Below, piece by piece: positions 8,090 to 15,373 of a stretch of 24,403 nt of DNA. Below the pieces are notes generated by a model. That model was not told the origin of the DNA. It made no database searches and saw nothing but the letters and a program-made list of their open reading frames with translations. The stretch spans positions 871,184 to 895,586 of the forward strand of contig LATQ01000001.1 of the NCBI GenBank assembly GCA_001017865.1. The letters run 5' to 3'. The stretch's first letter is position 1, and every line of letters starts with the position of its first letter. This stretch comes from Rhodococcus sp. IITR03. Its GTDB lineage: Bacteria; Actinomycetota; Actinomycetes; Mycobacteriales; Mycobacteriaceae. The position numbers and the translations under genes were made by a program.

Positions 8090-9591
8090 GTGAGTTCAAA
8101 CCGGTCGACTATCGATCCGCACCACGGCACCCTGCGCAGCCCCCGCTTCTGGCTCGCGCCCTTCGCTGTCGTCGCGGCGGTGATGAGTGCCCTGGCGTAC
8201 TTCTATCTCGGCGCACTCCTCGATCCGAGCGAGAACCTGAGACAGTTCCCGATGGCCATCGTCAATCAGGACGTCGGCGACGTGCTGCCCGGATCGGACG
8301 AGCGACAGAACTTCGGCGACCAGATCACCGAGGCATCCTCGACGGCATCGATCCCGAGGAGATCGATCTGCAACGGATGGGGATCTCGGCCGCCAACCAG
8401 GACTCGACGACGGCAGCCTGTACGGCGCGATCGTCATCCCCAGCGACTTCACCAAACGCATCTCGATCCTCGCGCAGGCCTCGGTGGTTCCCGGCGACAT
8501 CGAGAAACCGATCATCACCCTGTACACGAACCCCCGGACGGGCGCGTTCGCGACGGGCATCGTCACGACGATCGGCGACCGCGCGCTGACCCAGGTGAAC
8601 GACACGGTCGGTCAGCAGCTCACCGAAACCGTCACCGCGACGCTCGCCGAGTCGGCACCCGACCTGCAACTGTCCGGCGCCTCCAGCCTCGTCCTGGCCC
8701 AACCGATCGATGCACTCACCGTCGAGCACAAGCCGCTGCCCGACGGGACGGGCGCGGGTCTGTCCGCCTTCTTCTACACCCTGCTGCTGATCCTGGCCGG
8801 CTTCACAGGCGCCACGATCATCAACGCGGTCGTCGACAGTGCCTCGGTTTCGTGCCCACCGAATACGGCCCCCTCTATATCGCGAGGGAGACCACCCGGA
8901 TGTCACGCATGCAGGTGCTGGCACTCAAGTGGGGCATCACGGTGGTCATGTCGTTGATCGTCTCGGCGTTGTACCTGTGGATTTCCACCGCACTCGGCAT
9001 GCCGGCACCGCGCGCGTTGCTGCTCTGGGAGTACGGGGCACTCGCGATCTCCGCGGTGGGCATCACGTCCCTCGCGGTGATGTCGATCTTCGGTGCAGCG
9101 GGTCTACTGGTGAACCTGATCGTGTTCATCGTGCTCGGCCTGCCGTCGTCCGGCGGCACCATCCCGATCGAGGCCACCCCGCGGATGTTCGAATGGTTGT
9201 CGACCTTCGAGCCCATGCACCAGATCTACCTCGCGGTGCGGTCCATCCTCTACTTCGACGGACGACCCGACGCCGGGCTCGGTCACGGCGTGACGATGAC
9301 GATCGTCGGACTCGTGTTCGGTCTCGTCGTCGGCGCCTGGTGACGTGGATCTACGACCGCGTCGGTTTCCATCGGGCCGCGGACGCACCCGTGCGTCTGC
9401 CGTGGCGACCGTCGCGACAGCACGATCGGGGTTCGACGGTCGCGGCCGACACGGTTCGCTCGGACGACAGCGTGGACTCCGGTGAGGACGATCGTGAGGA
9501 TACGGACGGATACTTCGGCAGCTCCGAGCATTCGGGCGAAAGCGACTGGCCCGCGAACGAAATGGGGGACCCCGCCGCGCGTCGGGGGTAG
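8090..9591 (+). CDS. YhgE/Pip-like (DUF3533 / ABC-2 permease-type) membrane protein, four frameshifts
   Basis: This membrane protein resembles the YhgE/Pip and DUF3533 group, which includes phage-infection proteins, SNG1-like proteins and ABC-2-type export permeases. One membrane segment (about residues 18-42) is followed by a large extracytoplasmic domain beginning MAIVNQDVGDVLPG, the family's typical post-TM1 motif. Several C-terminal membrane helices follow (LLLILAGFTGATI; LALKWGITVVMSLIVSALYLW; LLVNLIVFIVLGLPSSGGTIP, the last with the characteristic SSGGTIP). Frames slip near nt 8335, 8410, 8845 and 9341. The last slip restores VTWIYDRVGFHR, so I extend the gene to TAG 9589-9591; without it the frame stops at 9343. 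The final 60 residues are hydrophilic, acidic and of uncertain reality. The start is GTG 8090 or 8075; neither has a clear RBS. The transported substrate is unknown. Confidence 0.75.
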
Positions 9592-9605
9592 CGGCGGAGT
9601 CCCTC
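9564..9605. terminator. GC-rich hairpin at the 3' end of the YhgE-like gene
   Basis: CCGCCGC (9572-9578) pairs with GCGGCGG (9591-9597). After one C/A mismatch the stem continues for seven more pairs, including one G-T, out to 9564/9605. The loop is 12 bases. No T-tract follows. It overlaps the proposed stop codon and probably ends the transcript before the polymerase gene. Confidence 0.6.
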
Positions 9606-9705
9606 CCTCACCACGGTAGTGGCGGTCCTCGCGCGGGTCGCTCTCGATACGGGTGATTTCAAGGGTGAATCGAGGGGTTACCGCGCGTCGGAGTCTGCCG
9701 CCGTG

Positions 9706-11289
9706 ATGGAGCACACTGTATGGGTGCGCACGGTCGTCGTTCCTCATCCTGCGGACGGCCGGGGCCGTCGCGGTGCAAGCATCGTCGAGGTCGACGCATC
9801 CGGTGCGCCGCTGGGTCCGGTACGGGAGTACCCCGAATTCCCGGATGCAGTCGCAACGATCGAAGCCGAATCGCGACCGCGTTGGGTATGGACCTCGACG
9901 GCAACGGTCTATCCCGAGTTGCTCCGCGCCGGGGTCCGAGTGCAGCGATGCCACGACCTCGCCACCACCGGTGCCATCCTCGTGCGCGAGGCTTGAGCCC
10001 GCCCACTGCGGAGGAGCCGGTCGACGAGCGGCCCGGTCTCTTCGATGCGACACCCGAGATCGACGTCGAGGCGGTGGTCGAGCAGTTCGCCGAGCAGCGG
10101 CGCCGCATCTCCGGCGACGCCCGCCTCGAGCTGCTCACCGCCGCTGAATCGGCCGGCACGCTCGCAGCGGCCGAGATGGGTTTCGACGGGTTGCCGTTCT
10201 CGGCGCAGGCGCATCGTCGCCTCCTCGAGGACACCCTCGGGCCGCGCCCGACCGGCTACGACCTGCCGAGCCGCATCGCCGAGGTGGTCGAGGAGATCAG
10301 CGCCGCCTTCGGCCGCACCGTGAATCCCGCCTCGCACAGCGAGGTGCTCGAGGCGTTCCGCCGCGAGGGCATCACCGTCGAGTCGACCCGCAAGCACGTG
10401 CTGCAGCGGATCGACCATCCCGCGGTGCCATTGTTGTTGCGGCACCGTGAGCTGTCGAAGTTGTACAGCACGAACGGTTGGCACTGGCTGGACACCTGGG
10501 TCCGTGATGACCGGTTCCGCCCGGTCTACGTTCCCGGCGCCGTCGTGTCGGGCCGGTGGGCGAGTCGCGGCGGTGGCGCCCTGCAGATCCCCAAGGCGCT
10601 GCGATCGAGCGTGATCGCCGATCGCCGGGCCGGTCGTTCGTCGTCGCCGACGCGGGTCAGCTCGAACCGCGCATCCTGGCGGCGATGTCGGGCGATCGGC
10701 GCATGGTCGCGGCTGCCGGTTCGGACGATCTCTACGCCCGGTCGCTGCGGCGTCTCGCGGCGGCGACCGCGCGAAGGCGAAGCGTCCGCCCGGTGCTCGG
10801 CGTGCTCTACGGGGCTACATCGGGCGACGCGCGCGCCCTGTTGACGGTGCTGCGTCGCAGCTTCCCGACCGCCGTCGACTTCGTCGAACGTGCGCCCGTG
10901 CGGGTGAACGTGGCGAGGTGGTGCATTCGTGGTTGGGCCGTGCGTGCCCACCCGCTCCGGAGGGATTCCATTCGCACGGTGATGCGCATGCACGCGGGCG
11001 GTTCACGCGGAACTTCGTCGTGCAGGCAACCGCGGCCGAGTGGGCGCTGTGCGTGCTTGCGGAACTGCGACGGCGGCTGACCACCGATCCCGACCCGACA
11101 GCCGGCGATCTCGTGTTCTTCCAGCACGACGAGGTGGTGGTGCACACCGGCAATCCGGAACTCGCGTCGTCGCACATCACCGCCTCCGTCGAGGTGGCGA
11201 CGCGCCTGATGTTCGGCGACACGCAGGTTCGTTTCCCGATGGACACCGCCGTTCGCAACGTCTACGCCGAGGATGCGGGCGGTGAGTAG
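9706..11289 (+). CDS. PolA-family bifunctional 3'-5' exonuclease/DNA polymerase-like protein, five frameshifts
   Basis: The corrected protein of about 528 aa matches the short actinobacterial PolA-like family annotated as bifunctional 3'-5' exonuclease/DNA polymerase. An N-terminal degenerate exonuclease-like region ends in TSTATVYPELLRAGVRVQRC and CHDLATTGAIL. Family A polymerase parts follow: GRWASRGGGALQIPKALR, motif A (VVADAGQLEPRILAAMSGD, with the metal-binding Asp), motif B (GGDRAKAKR in a shifted frame, then LGVLYGATSG), and motif C (FFQHDEVVVH, with the second catalytic Asp). Frames slip near nt 9995, 10640, 10745-10759, 10785-10795 (an apparent extra base) and 10893. The start is ATG 9706; GTG 9703 is also possible. 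Its 3' end overlaps the convergent alkA gene by 28 bases. It may be a repair or gap-filling polymerase. Confidence 0.85.
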
Positions 11290-12158
11290 GTGGCGTGTGT
11301 CCACAGATGCATGACGGCGTACGCCCGCCACGGCCGCCATCGTTCGGCGCGCTCGGCGGCTTCGCGTGCGCTCTCCACCTGCAGGGCTCGTCGGAGAACG
11401 AGGTCGCCGGACGGATACGCATCGCGGTCGCCGAGTCGTAGAGCGAGATAGTCGACGGTCCACGGACCGATCCCGGGGAGCGCGAGAAGATCTGCCGCGA
11501 ACGAGGGTTGCTCCGGCGCCACCCCGTCGGCCGCGGCCCGGGCCAGTTCGGAGACGGTGCGGGCACGTGACTGTGTCGTGCCGATGACGGCACGCAGGTC
11601 GCTCTGCTCGACCGTCGCGAGTCGGTGCGGCCCAGGGAAGCACCGCAGCCCACCGGGTGCGTCGTCGCCGAAGGCCGCGACGAGACGTCCTGAGAATGTG
11701 CATGCCGCAGCGACACTCACCTGCTGCCCGAGCACCGTGGACACGGCGGTGGCGAACCAGTCGGTGGTACCGACCACGCGCAGACCGGGATGGGTCTGCA
11801 CGAGAGGTCCGAGCACGGGATCGGACTCGAATGCCGCATCGACGACGGACGGGTCGACGCCGAGATCGAGCCACTGACGGATCGTCTCGCCGACCTCCTC
11901 GACATCCGCACGACCTGCGGTCTCGACGTGAACCTCGAGATGTCGCACGTCCTCGCCTCTCCCGCCGTCGGGTGTCGCCGGGTCGTCGAAGCGGACGGCG
12001 ACGTGCGCGGCTCCGCCGGTCGTGCGGATCGCGCGGTGATGAGTGCCGGTGGCGCTGTCGTGGTGTTCGTAGCCGGGGACGGTGTGGCTTCGCAGCGACG
12101 CCAGCATCGGACCCACCGCAACGGGTTCGGCCACCGGGAACCTGAGGGTGGTGATCAC
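11262..12158 (-). CDS. alkA: AlkA-type DNA-3-methyladenine glycosylase
   Basis: This base-excision enzyme would remove alkylated purines such as 3-methyladenine from DNA. The 298-aa frame is intact. The N-terminal AlkA_N-like domain spans about residues 1-110. The helix-hairpin-helix of the HhH-GPD fold is LLALPGIGPWTVDYLALR (about 221-238), and the catalytic Asp lies in YPSGDLVLRRAL (about 252). VLGQQVSVAAA is the conserved helix ahead of the hairpin. The start is GTG 12156-12158, overlapping the TGA of the methyltransferase upstream (GTGA), so it is translationally coupled as the last gene of the alkylation operon. Its final 28 bases overlap the convergent polymerase gene. Confidence 0.93.
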   Translation of the reverse strand: MITTLRFPVAEPVAVGPMLASLRSHTVPGYEHHDSATGTHHRAIRTTGGAAHVAVRFDDPATPDGGRGEDVRHLEVHVETAGRADVEEVGETIRQWLDLGVDPSVVDAAFESDPVLGPLVQTHPGLRVVGTTDWFATAVSTVLGQQVSVAAACTFSGRLVAAFGDDAPGGLRCFPGPHRLATVEQSDLRAVIGTTQSRARTVSELARAAADGVAPEQPSFAADLLALPGIGPWTVDYLALRLGDRDAYPSGDLVLRRALQVESAREAAERAERWRPWRAYAVMHLWTHATYSPPASSA

Positions 12159-12737
12159 GCGACCGACTCGAGTTGCAGCAGTGCCTCTTCGCCTCGACTC
12201 CCCCGACGTACTGCCCCATGCTGCCGTCGCTGCGTACCACCCGATGGCACGGCACCACCACGGGCAGCGGGTTCTTCGCGCACGCCGTTCCGACCGCCCG
12301 TACCGCCCGCGGCTCCCGGCCGCGGCGGCGATCTCCGCGTAGCTCGCCGTGCGCCCGTATTCGATCTCGGGCAGTCGCGTGATCACCTCGCGCCGGAATC
12401 CGTCGGCGAGACGCAGATCGAGCGGAACGTCGAAATGTGTCCTCGTACCGGCGAAGTACTCGTCGAGCTGCCGGACCACCGGTCGAGCCGACCCGGCGCG
12501 TCGAGAACGCGCGCTGATCCGGCGGGAGAGTTCGTCGAGCACGGCGTCGGATCCGCCGGCGACGTAGGCGACCCGCACGAGCCCGACGGTGGTGGTGGCC
12601 AGCAGGAGCGGACCGACGGGGGTGTCGACGACGCGGAACGCGACATCGAGCAACCCGGCCGCCTCGGCGTCGAGTACGAGCTTCTCCCGCAACCACGCGA
12701 GATCGGCCGATCCGACCGAGGGTTGTGGAAAGTTCAT
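12155..12737 (-). CDS. ogt: Methylated-DNA-protein cysteine methyltransferase (operon copy B), two frameshifts
   Basis: This suicide enzyme would transfer alkyl groups from O6-alkylguanine or O4-alkylthymine in DNA to its own cysteine. The corrected length is about 194 aa. The N-terminal domain reads VVDTPVGPLLLATT. The C-terminal DNA-binding domain contains IEYGRTASYAEIAAAAG, AVGTACAKNPLPVVVPCHRVV with the acceptor Cys in PCHR, and SMGQYVGGVEAKR. Missing bases near nt 12315 (in a G run) and 12185 split it. The start ATG 12737 overlaps the sigma factor's TGA (ATGA); an in-frame ATG at 12746 also exists. An N-terminal extension of about 35 residues (PQPSVGSADLAWLREKL) sets it apart from copy A. 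Confidence 0.92.
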
Positions 12738-13248
12738 GAGCGACATCCTGTTCCGTGTTCGATCCGACGACGCAACGCCGCCCGACCGTCGGCCGCCGCG
12801 CGACGTGCCGCGGCCGGGCTGTTGCCGAGGATCGTGCCGATCTCCGCGTAGGGCAGGCCTCCGACGTAGTGGTAGACCAGCGCCGCACGCTGCGTGAAGG
12901 GAAGTTCGGCGACCGCGCTCCACAGTTCGTCGTCGCCCTCACCGGGGTTTCCCGTGGCCGACGCGGGTTCGGGAAGGTTCTCGGTGGGCACCGGCGTCCG
13001 CCCGCGCACACGGTGGATGTCGACGGCCTTGCGGTGCGCGATGGTGACGAGCCACGCTTCGATGTTGCTGCCCGGTGGCAGTTCAGGGTAGGCGCGCAAC
13101 GCCGCGAGGAAGGTCTCAGACCAGGCGTCGTCGGCGTCGACGGCTCCGAGCAGTGCGCGACAGACCCGGAGGACCGTCGCGCCGTGACGGGTGACCACCT
13201 CGTCGAAAGGAGGCAGCTCGCCCGCGGTAGGTGATCAGGCAGGGACAT
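12734..13248 (-). CDS. ECF-type RNA polymerase sigma factor, one frameshift
   Basis: This compact sigma-70 family protein, about 171 aa after correction, has only regions 2 and 4. Region 2 includes [40 protein letters not shown] and [20 protein letters not shown], with the -10 recognition helix. Region 4 reads [46 protein letters not shown], with the -35 helix-turn-helix. ATG 13248 is preferred because it lies just inside the end of the upstream methyltransferase (14-base overlap) and a missing base near nt 13215 joins its N-terminus to the conserved part. No anti-sigma gene lies in the operon. It is sandwiched between two O6-alkylguanine methyltransferase genes and probably controls the alkylation response, which is inferred. 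Confidence 0.88.
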
Positions 13249-13763
13249 GGGTATCGCCGGCGACACCGGGCTCGGCGGAACTCAGCACCCGCGCCTCCTG
13301 GTCGAGCAGGAAGCGTTTGCGCTCGAGACCACCGGCGTAACCGGTGAGCTTGCCGCTGCTACCGATGACGCGATGGCACGGACGATGATGCAGAGCGGGT
13401 TACGGGCATTGGCCGCAGCGACCGCCCGTACCGCGGTGGGCCGGCCGAGAGCGAGTGCGATCTCCGAGTAGGTGCGCGTGGTGCCGTACTCGATCGTCGT
13501 CAGCGCCTGCCACACCTCGCGTTGGAACGGGGTTCCGACGGGAGCGATGGGGACGGTGAACCGGGTGCGGCGACCCGCGAAGTATTCGCCGAACTGGGTG
13601 ATCACTTCGTCGAACCCCTCGGTGACCTGCTCGCCGAAACCGGCGCGGTCGGGCGCGGGTGATGCTCGGCCATGTACACGCCGCTCAGGACGCCGTCGGT
13701 GTTCACCAACGTCAGCTCGCCGATCGGTGTGTCGATGACGGTGTGGGTGCGCAATGCGGTCAC
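13235..13763 (-). CDS. ogt: Methylated-DNA-protein cysteine methyltransferase (operon copy A), two frameshifts
   Basis: This is a second O6-alkylguanine-DNA methyltransferase, about 176 aa corrected, with the same suicide chemistry. The N-terminus is [18 protein letters not shown]. The C-terminal domain has [41 protein letters not shown], then [20 protein letters not shown] with the acceptor Cys, and KRFLLDQE. The frame slips near nt 13660 and exactly before the acceptor Cys (about 13390), where GTCCGTGC should read GTCCCGTGC. The start is GTG 13763, with AAGGA 8 bases ahead. It is the first gene of the operon. It closely follows the Ogt/Ada C-terminal consensus and lacks the N-terminal extension of copy B. 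Confidence 0.93.
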
Positions 13764-13803
13764 GGCTCGATCCTTCCATCCGGTGTGTGCTCTGTACCGG
13801 GTA

Positions 13804-13830
13804 GACGAACGGGACGCCGAAAATGTGAGG
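13804..13830 (-). promoter_or_regulatory. Candidate ECF-sigma promoter for the alkylation operon
   Basis: Read on the minus strand, CCTCACA (13830-13824) is followed by 16 bases and then CGTC (13807-13804). This resembles the -35/-10 layout of several ECF promoters (TCACA-N16-CGTC in the ECF41-type consensus). Transcription would start near 13797, about 34 bases before the GTG at 13763. Autoregulation by the operon's own sigma factor is inferred from position. This sigma factor is not of the ECF41 type, so the match may be fortuitous. Confidence 0.4.
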
Positions 13831-13870
13831 TCCGTGATCACGACGATCGGACGTACTGCACTATGACGAC

Positions 13871-14593
13871 ATGATCTCGCTGCCTGTGCCCGCGCTCGGA
13901 CTCTCGGTCGCCGGTTCCATCGTCGACGTCACCCGGACCGTGCTCGGACGCACCCGCGAGACCGCCGAGTTCGCGCTGTCGCTCCCGGCGCGGGTGGAAG
14001 GACTGCTCGGCGAGGCCGAATCGCTCATCGGCTCGGTCGAATCGCTGATCCGCCGCATCGACAGTGTGGTCACCGACGCCACCGACATCGTCGAGGGAGC
14101 GTCGGTGGCCGTCGCGCAAGCGACCCAGGTGATCGCCTCGACCATCGGTGTGGTGGAGGAAGCCGCCGATGCGGTCACGCGCGCCACGGAGATCATCGAC
14201 TCGACGGGCGGGGTCGTGCGCGATGCGACGGTGGTCGCGGCAGACGCGCGGATCGTCGTCGAATCCGCAGGCCGCAGCTCCGACGCCGCCGGGGAACTGC
14301 TCGAGACCTACAAGCCCCTCGCCGAACGAGCCGCTCCCCTGGCCACCCAGTTCGTCGAGGAGTTCTCACCCGAGGAACTGCGCGCCGCGATCAGGCTCAT
14401 CGACCGACTCCCCGAGATCACCGAGCGGGTCGACGCCGTGCTGCCCATCATGGCGACGCTCGACACCGTCTCCCCCGAGATCCACGAACTGCTCCTCGTC
14501 GCGAAGGACGTCCGACAGGCGATCGTCGGTGTGCCCGGCTTCAACTTCCTGCGCCGACGCGGGGAGGAGAAAGAGATCAACGGTGATGACTGA
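13871..14593 (+). CDS. Conserved coiled-coil hypothetical protein
   Basis: This intact 240-aa protein is built almost entirely of amphipathic helix. Residues 45-150 show repeating hydrophobic heptads rich in Ala, Val, Ile, Asp and Glu (ESLIGSVESLIRRIDSVV, VVEEAADAVTRATEII), predicting long coiled coils. The C-terminal third (LIDRLPEITERVDAVLPIMA, then PEIHELLLVAKDVRQAI) is a second helical block ending in a basic FLRRRGEEKE tail. There is no signal peptide or membrane segment. Proteins of this type in mycobacteria and rhodococci are sometimes mislabelled as ribulose bisphosphate carboxylase large subunit, but nothing of RuBisCO is visible here. A role in scaffolding or cell-envelope organisation is conceivable but unsupported. 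It is divergent from the alkylation operon. ATG 13871 has no clear RBS; an ATG lies at 13863 out of frame. Confidence 0.8.
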   Translation: MISLPVPALGLSVAGSIVDVTRTVLGRTRETAEFALSLPARVEGLLGEAESLIGSVESLIRRIDSVVTDATDIVEGASVAVAQATQVIASTIGVVEEAADAVTRATEIIDSTGGVVRDATVVAADARIVVESAGRSSDAAGELLETYKPLAERAAPLATQFVEEFSPEELRAAIRLIDRLPEITERVDAVLPIMATLDTVSPEIHELLLVAKDVRQAIVGVPGFNFLRRRGEEKEINGDD

Positions 14594-14659
14594 CCGCACT
14601 GCGGTCGGGACGACTGACCGCACCGCGGTCGGGACGACCGACCGCACCGCGGCAGGCTC
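14588..14659. repeat. Three tandem 24-bp repeats, each carrying a small hairpin
   Basis: Three contiguous units occupy 14588-14611, 14612-14635 and 14636-14659. Units 1 and 2 differ at one base; unit 3 diverges toward its end. Each contains GACCGC, three bases, then GCGGTC (the last copy is imperfect), so each can form a short stem. The array begins inside the last codons and stop of the coiled-coil gene and ends on the stop codon of the convergent TetR gene. It probably works as a bidirectional terminator, expanded by slippage. Confidence 0.8.
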
Positions 14660-15278
14660 TACCGGTGGGCCGTCGAGAGGAACTGGTGTGTTGCCGCGTC
14701 GACGATCTCGTCGGGCGAGATGGCGAGTTCGTCGTTCAACCACGCCGTGACCAGTTCGGCCAGACCGCCGACGAACAGCAATCCGTTGATCTCACCGCGC
14801 TCGGGCGGCCATGCCCGGTCACCGTACATTCGGGTCGCTTCGTCGGCGACCATCTGGCGAAACTGCGTAGCGACGCTCGCCTGTGGGTGCGCAAGGGTTC
14901 GAAGCCGGCGGACTCGATGAGCGAGACCCGGCCTTTGCGCGGGTCGTCGGTGAGGATCGCGACGAACGACGCGATGGCATTCCGCACGAGGTCTTCGAGT
15001 GTGCCCGTGCCGGTGCGGAGCGCGGCGAGTACGGCTTCGCGCACCTCGTCGGCGATCTTGTCGAGGACCTGCCGCAGCAGATCGTCCCTGCTGCCGAAGC
15101 TCTCGTAGAAGTACCGCTCCGTCAGCTTGGCGTGTGCGCAGATGGCGGTCATGGTGGCGCCGCTCTTCCCCGAGGCCGCGAACAGTTCCAGTCCTGCCTC
15201 GAGCAGGGCTTCGCGGCGCAGGGCGACACGCTGTTCGCCGCTCAGACCGGCGTAGCGGCGGGGCGCGGGGGAAGTCAT
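14659..15278 (-). CDS. TetR-family repressor (TetR1), one frameshift
   Basis: This TetR regulator is about 206 aa corrected. The N-terminal helix-turn-helix covers about residues 41-62 (ATMTAICAHAKLTERYFYESF), followed by GSRDDLLRQVLD. The ligand-binding domain has FEPLRTH, then in the next frame QFRQMVADEATRMYG and GEINGLLFVGGLAELVTAWL, and ends FLSTAHR. One missing base near nt 14885 causes the break. It is divergent from the P450 gene, with a perfect palindrome in the 95-bp gap, so it most likely represses both itself and the P450. The pair resembles the M. tuberculosis Rv3058c/Rv3059 (cyp136) arrangement, from memory and not from a search. Confidence 0.9.
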
Positions 15279-15288
15279 GGGACCGATC

Positions 15289-15318
15289 TTGACAGACCGG
15301 ATAGATGTGACGCAGACT
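15289..15318 (+). promoter_or_regulatory. Possible P450 promoter
   Basis: TTGACA at 15289-15294 is a perfect -35 consensus. CAGACT at 15313-15318 has A and T at the two key -10 positions, with an 18-base spacer. The palindromic operator begins 9 bases downstream, which would place it over the transcription start. The -10 match is weak. Confidence 0.35.
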
Positions 15319-15326
15319 ACACCCTA

Positions 15327-15350
15327 ATCTGACAGGGCTCCCTGTCAGAT
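15327..15350. promoter_or_regulatory. TetR1 operator, perfect 24-bp palindrome
   Basis: The left arm ATCTGACAGGG (15327-15337) and its exact reverse complement (15340-15350) flank CT. It lies midway between the tetR start (15278) and the P450 GTG (15374). Size and placement are those of a TetR-family operator controlling a divergent pair. Confidence 0.85.
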
Positions 15351-15373
15351 ATCCGCAGAACTGGAGGTTCGTC

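Noticed and set aside
9283..10053. Possible minus-strand gene between the YhgE-like and polymerase genes
   Set aside because: A short hydrophobic stretch was tempting, but the plus strand carries the VTWIYDR continuation of the YhgE-like protein and the start of the polymerase. No RBS or family motif supports the minus frame.
10807..13266. 819-codon open frame on the minus strand
   Set aside because: It runs through four unrelated genes, matching real protein only in short pieces of the sigma factor and MGMT B where frames coincide. Elsewhere it is Arg-rich antisense or out-of-frame translation typical of high-GC DNA.
14588..14659. CRISPR array
   Set aside because: The three repeats are contiguous with no spacers, and no cas genes are present.
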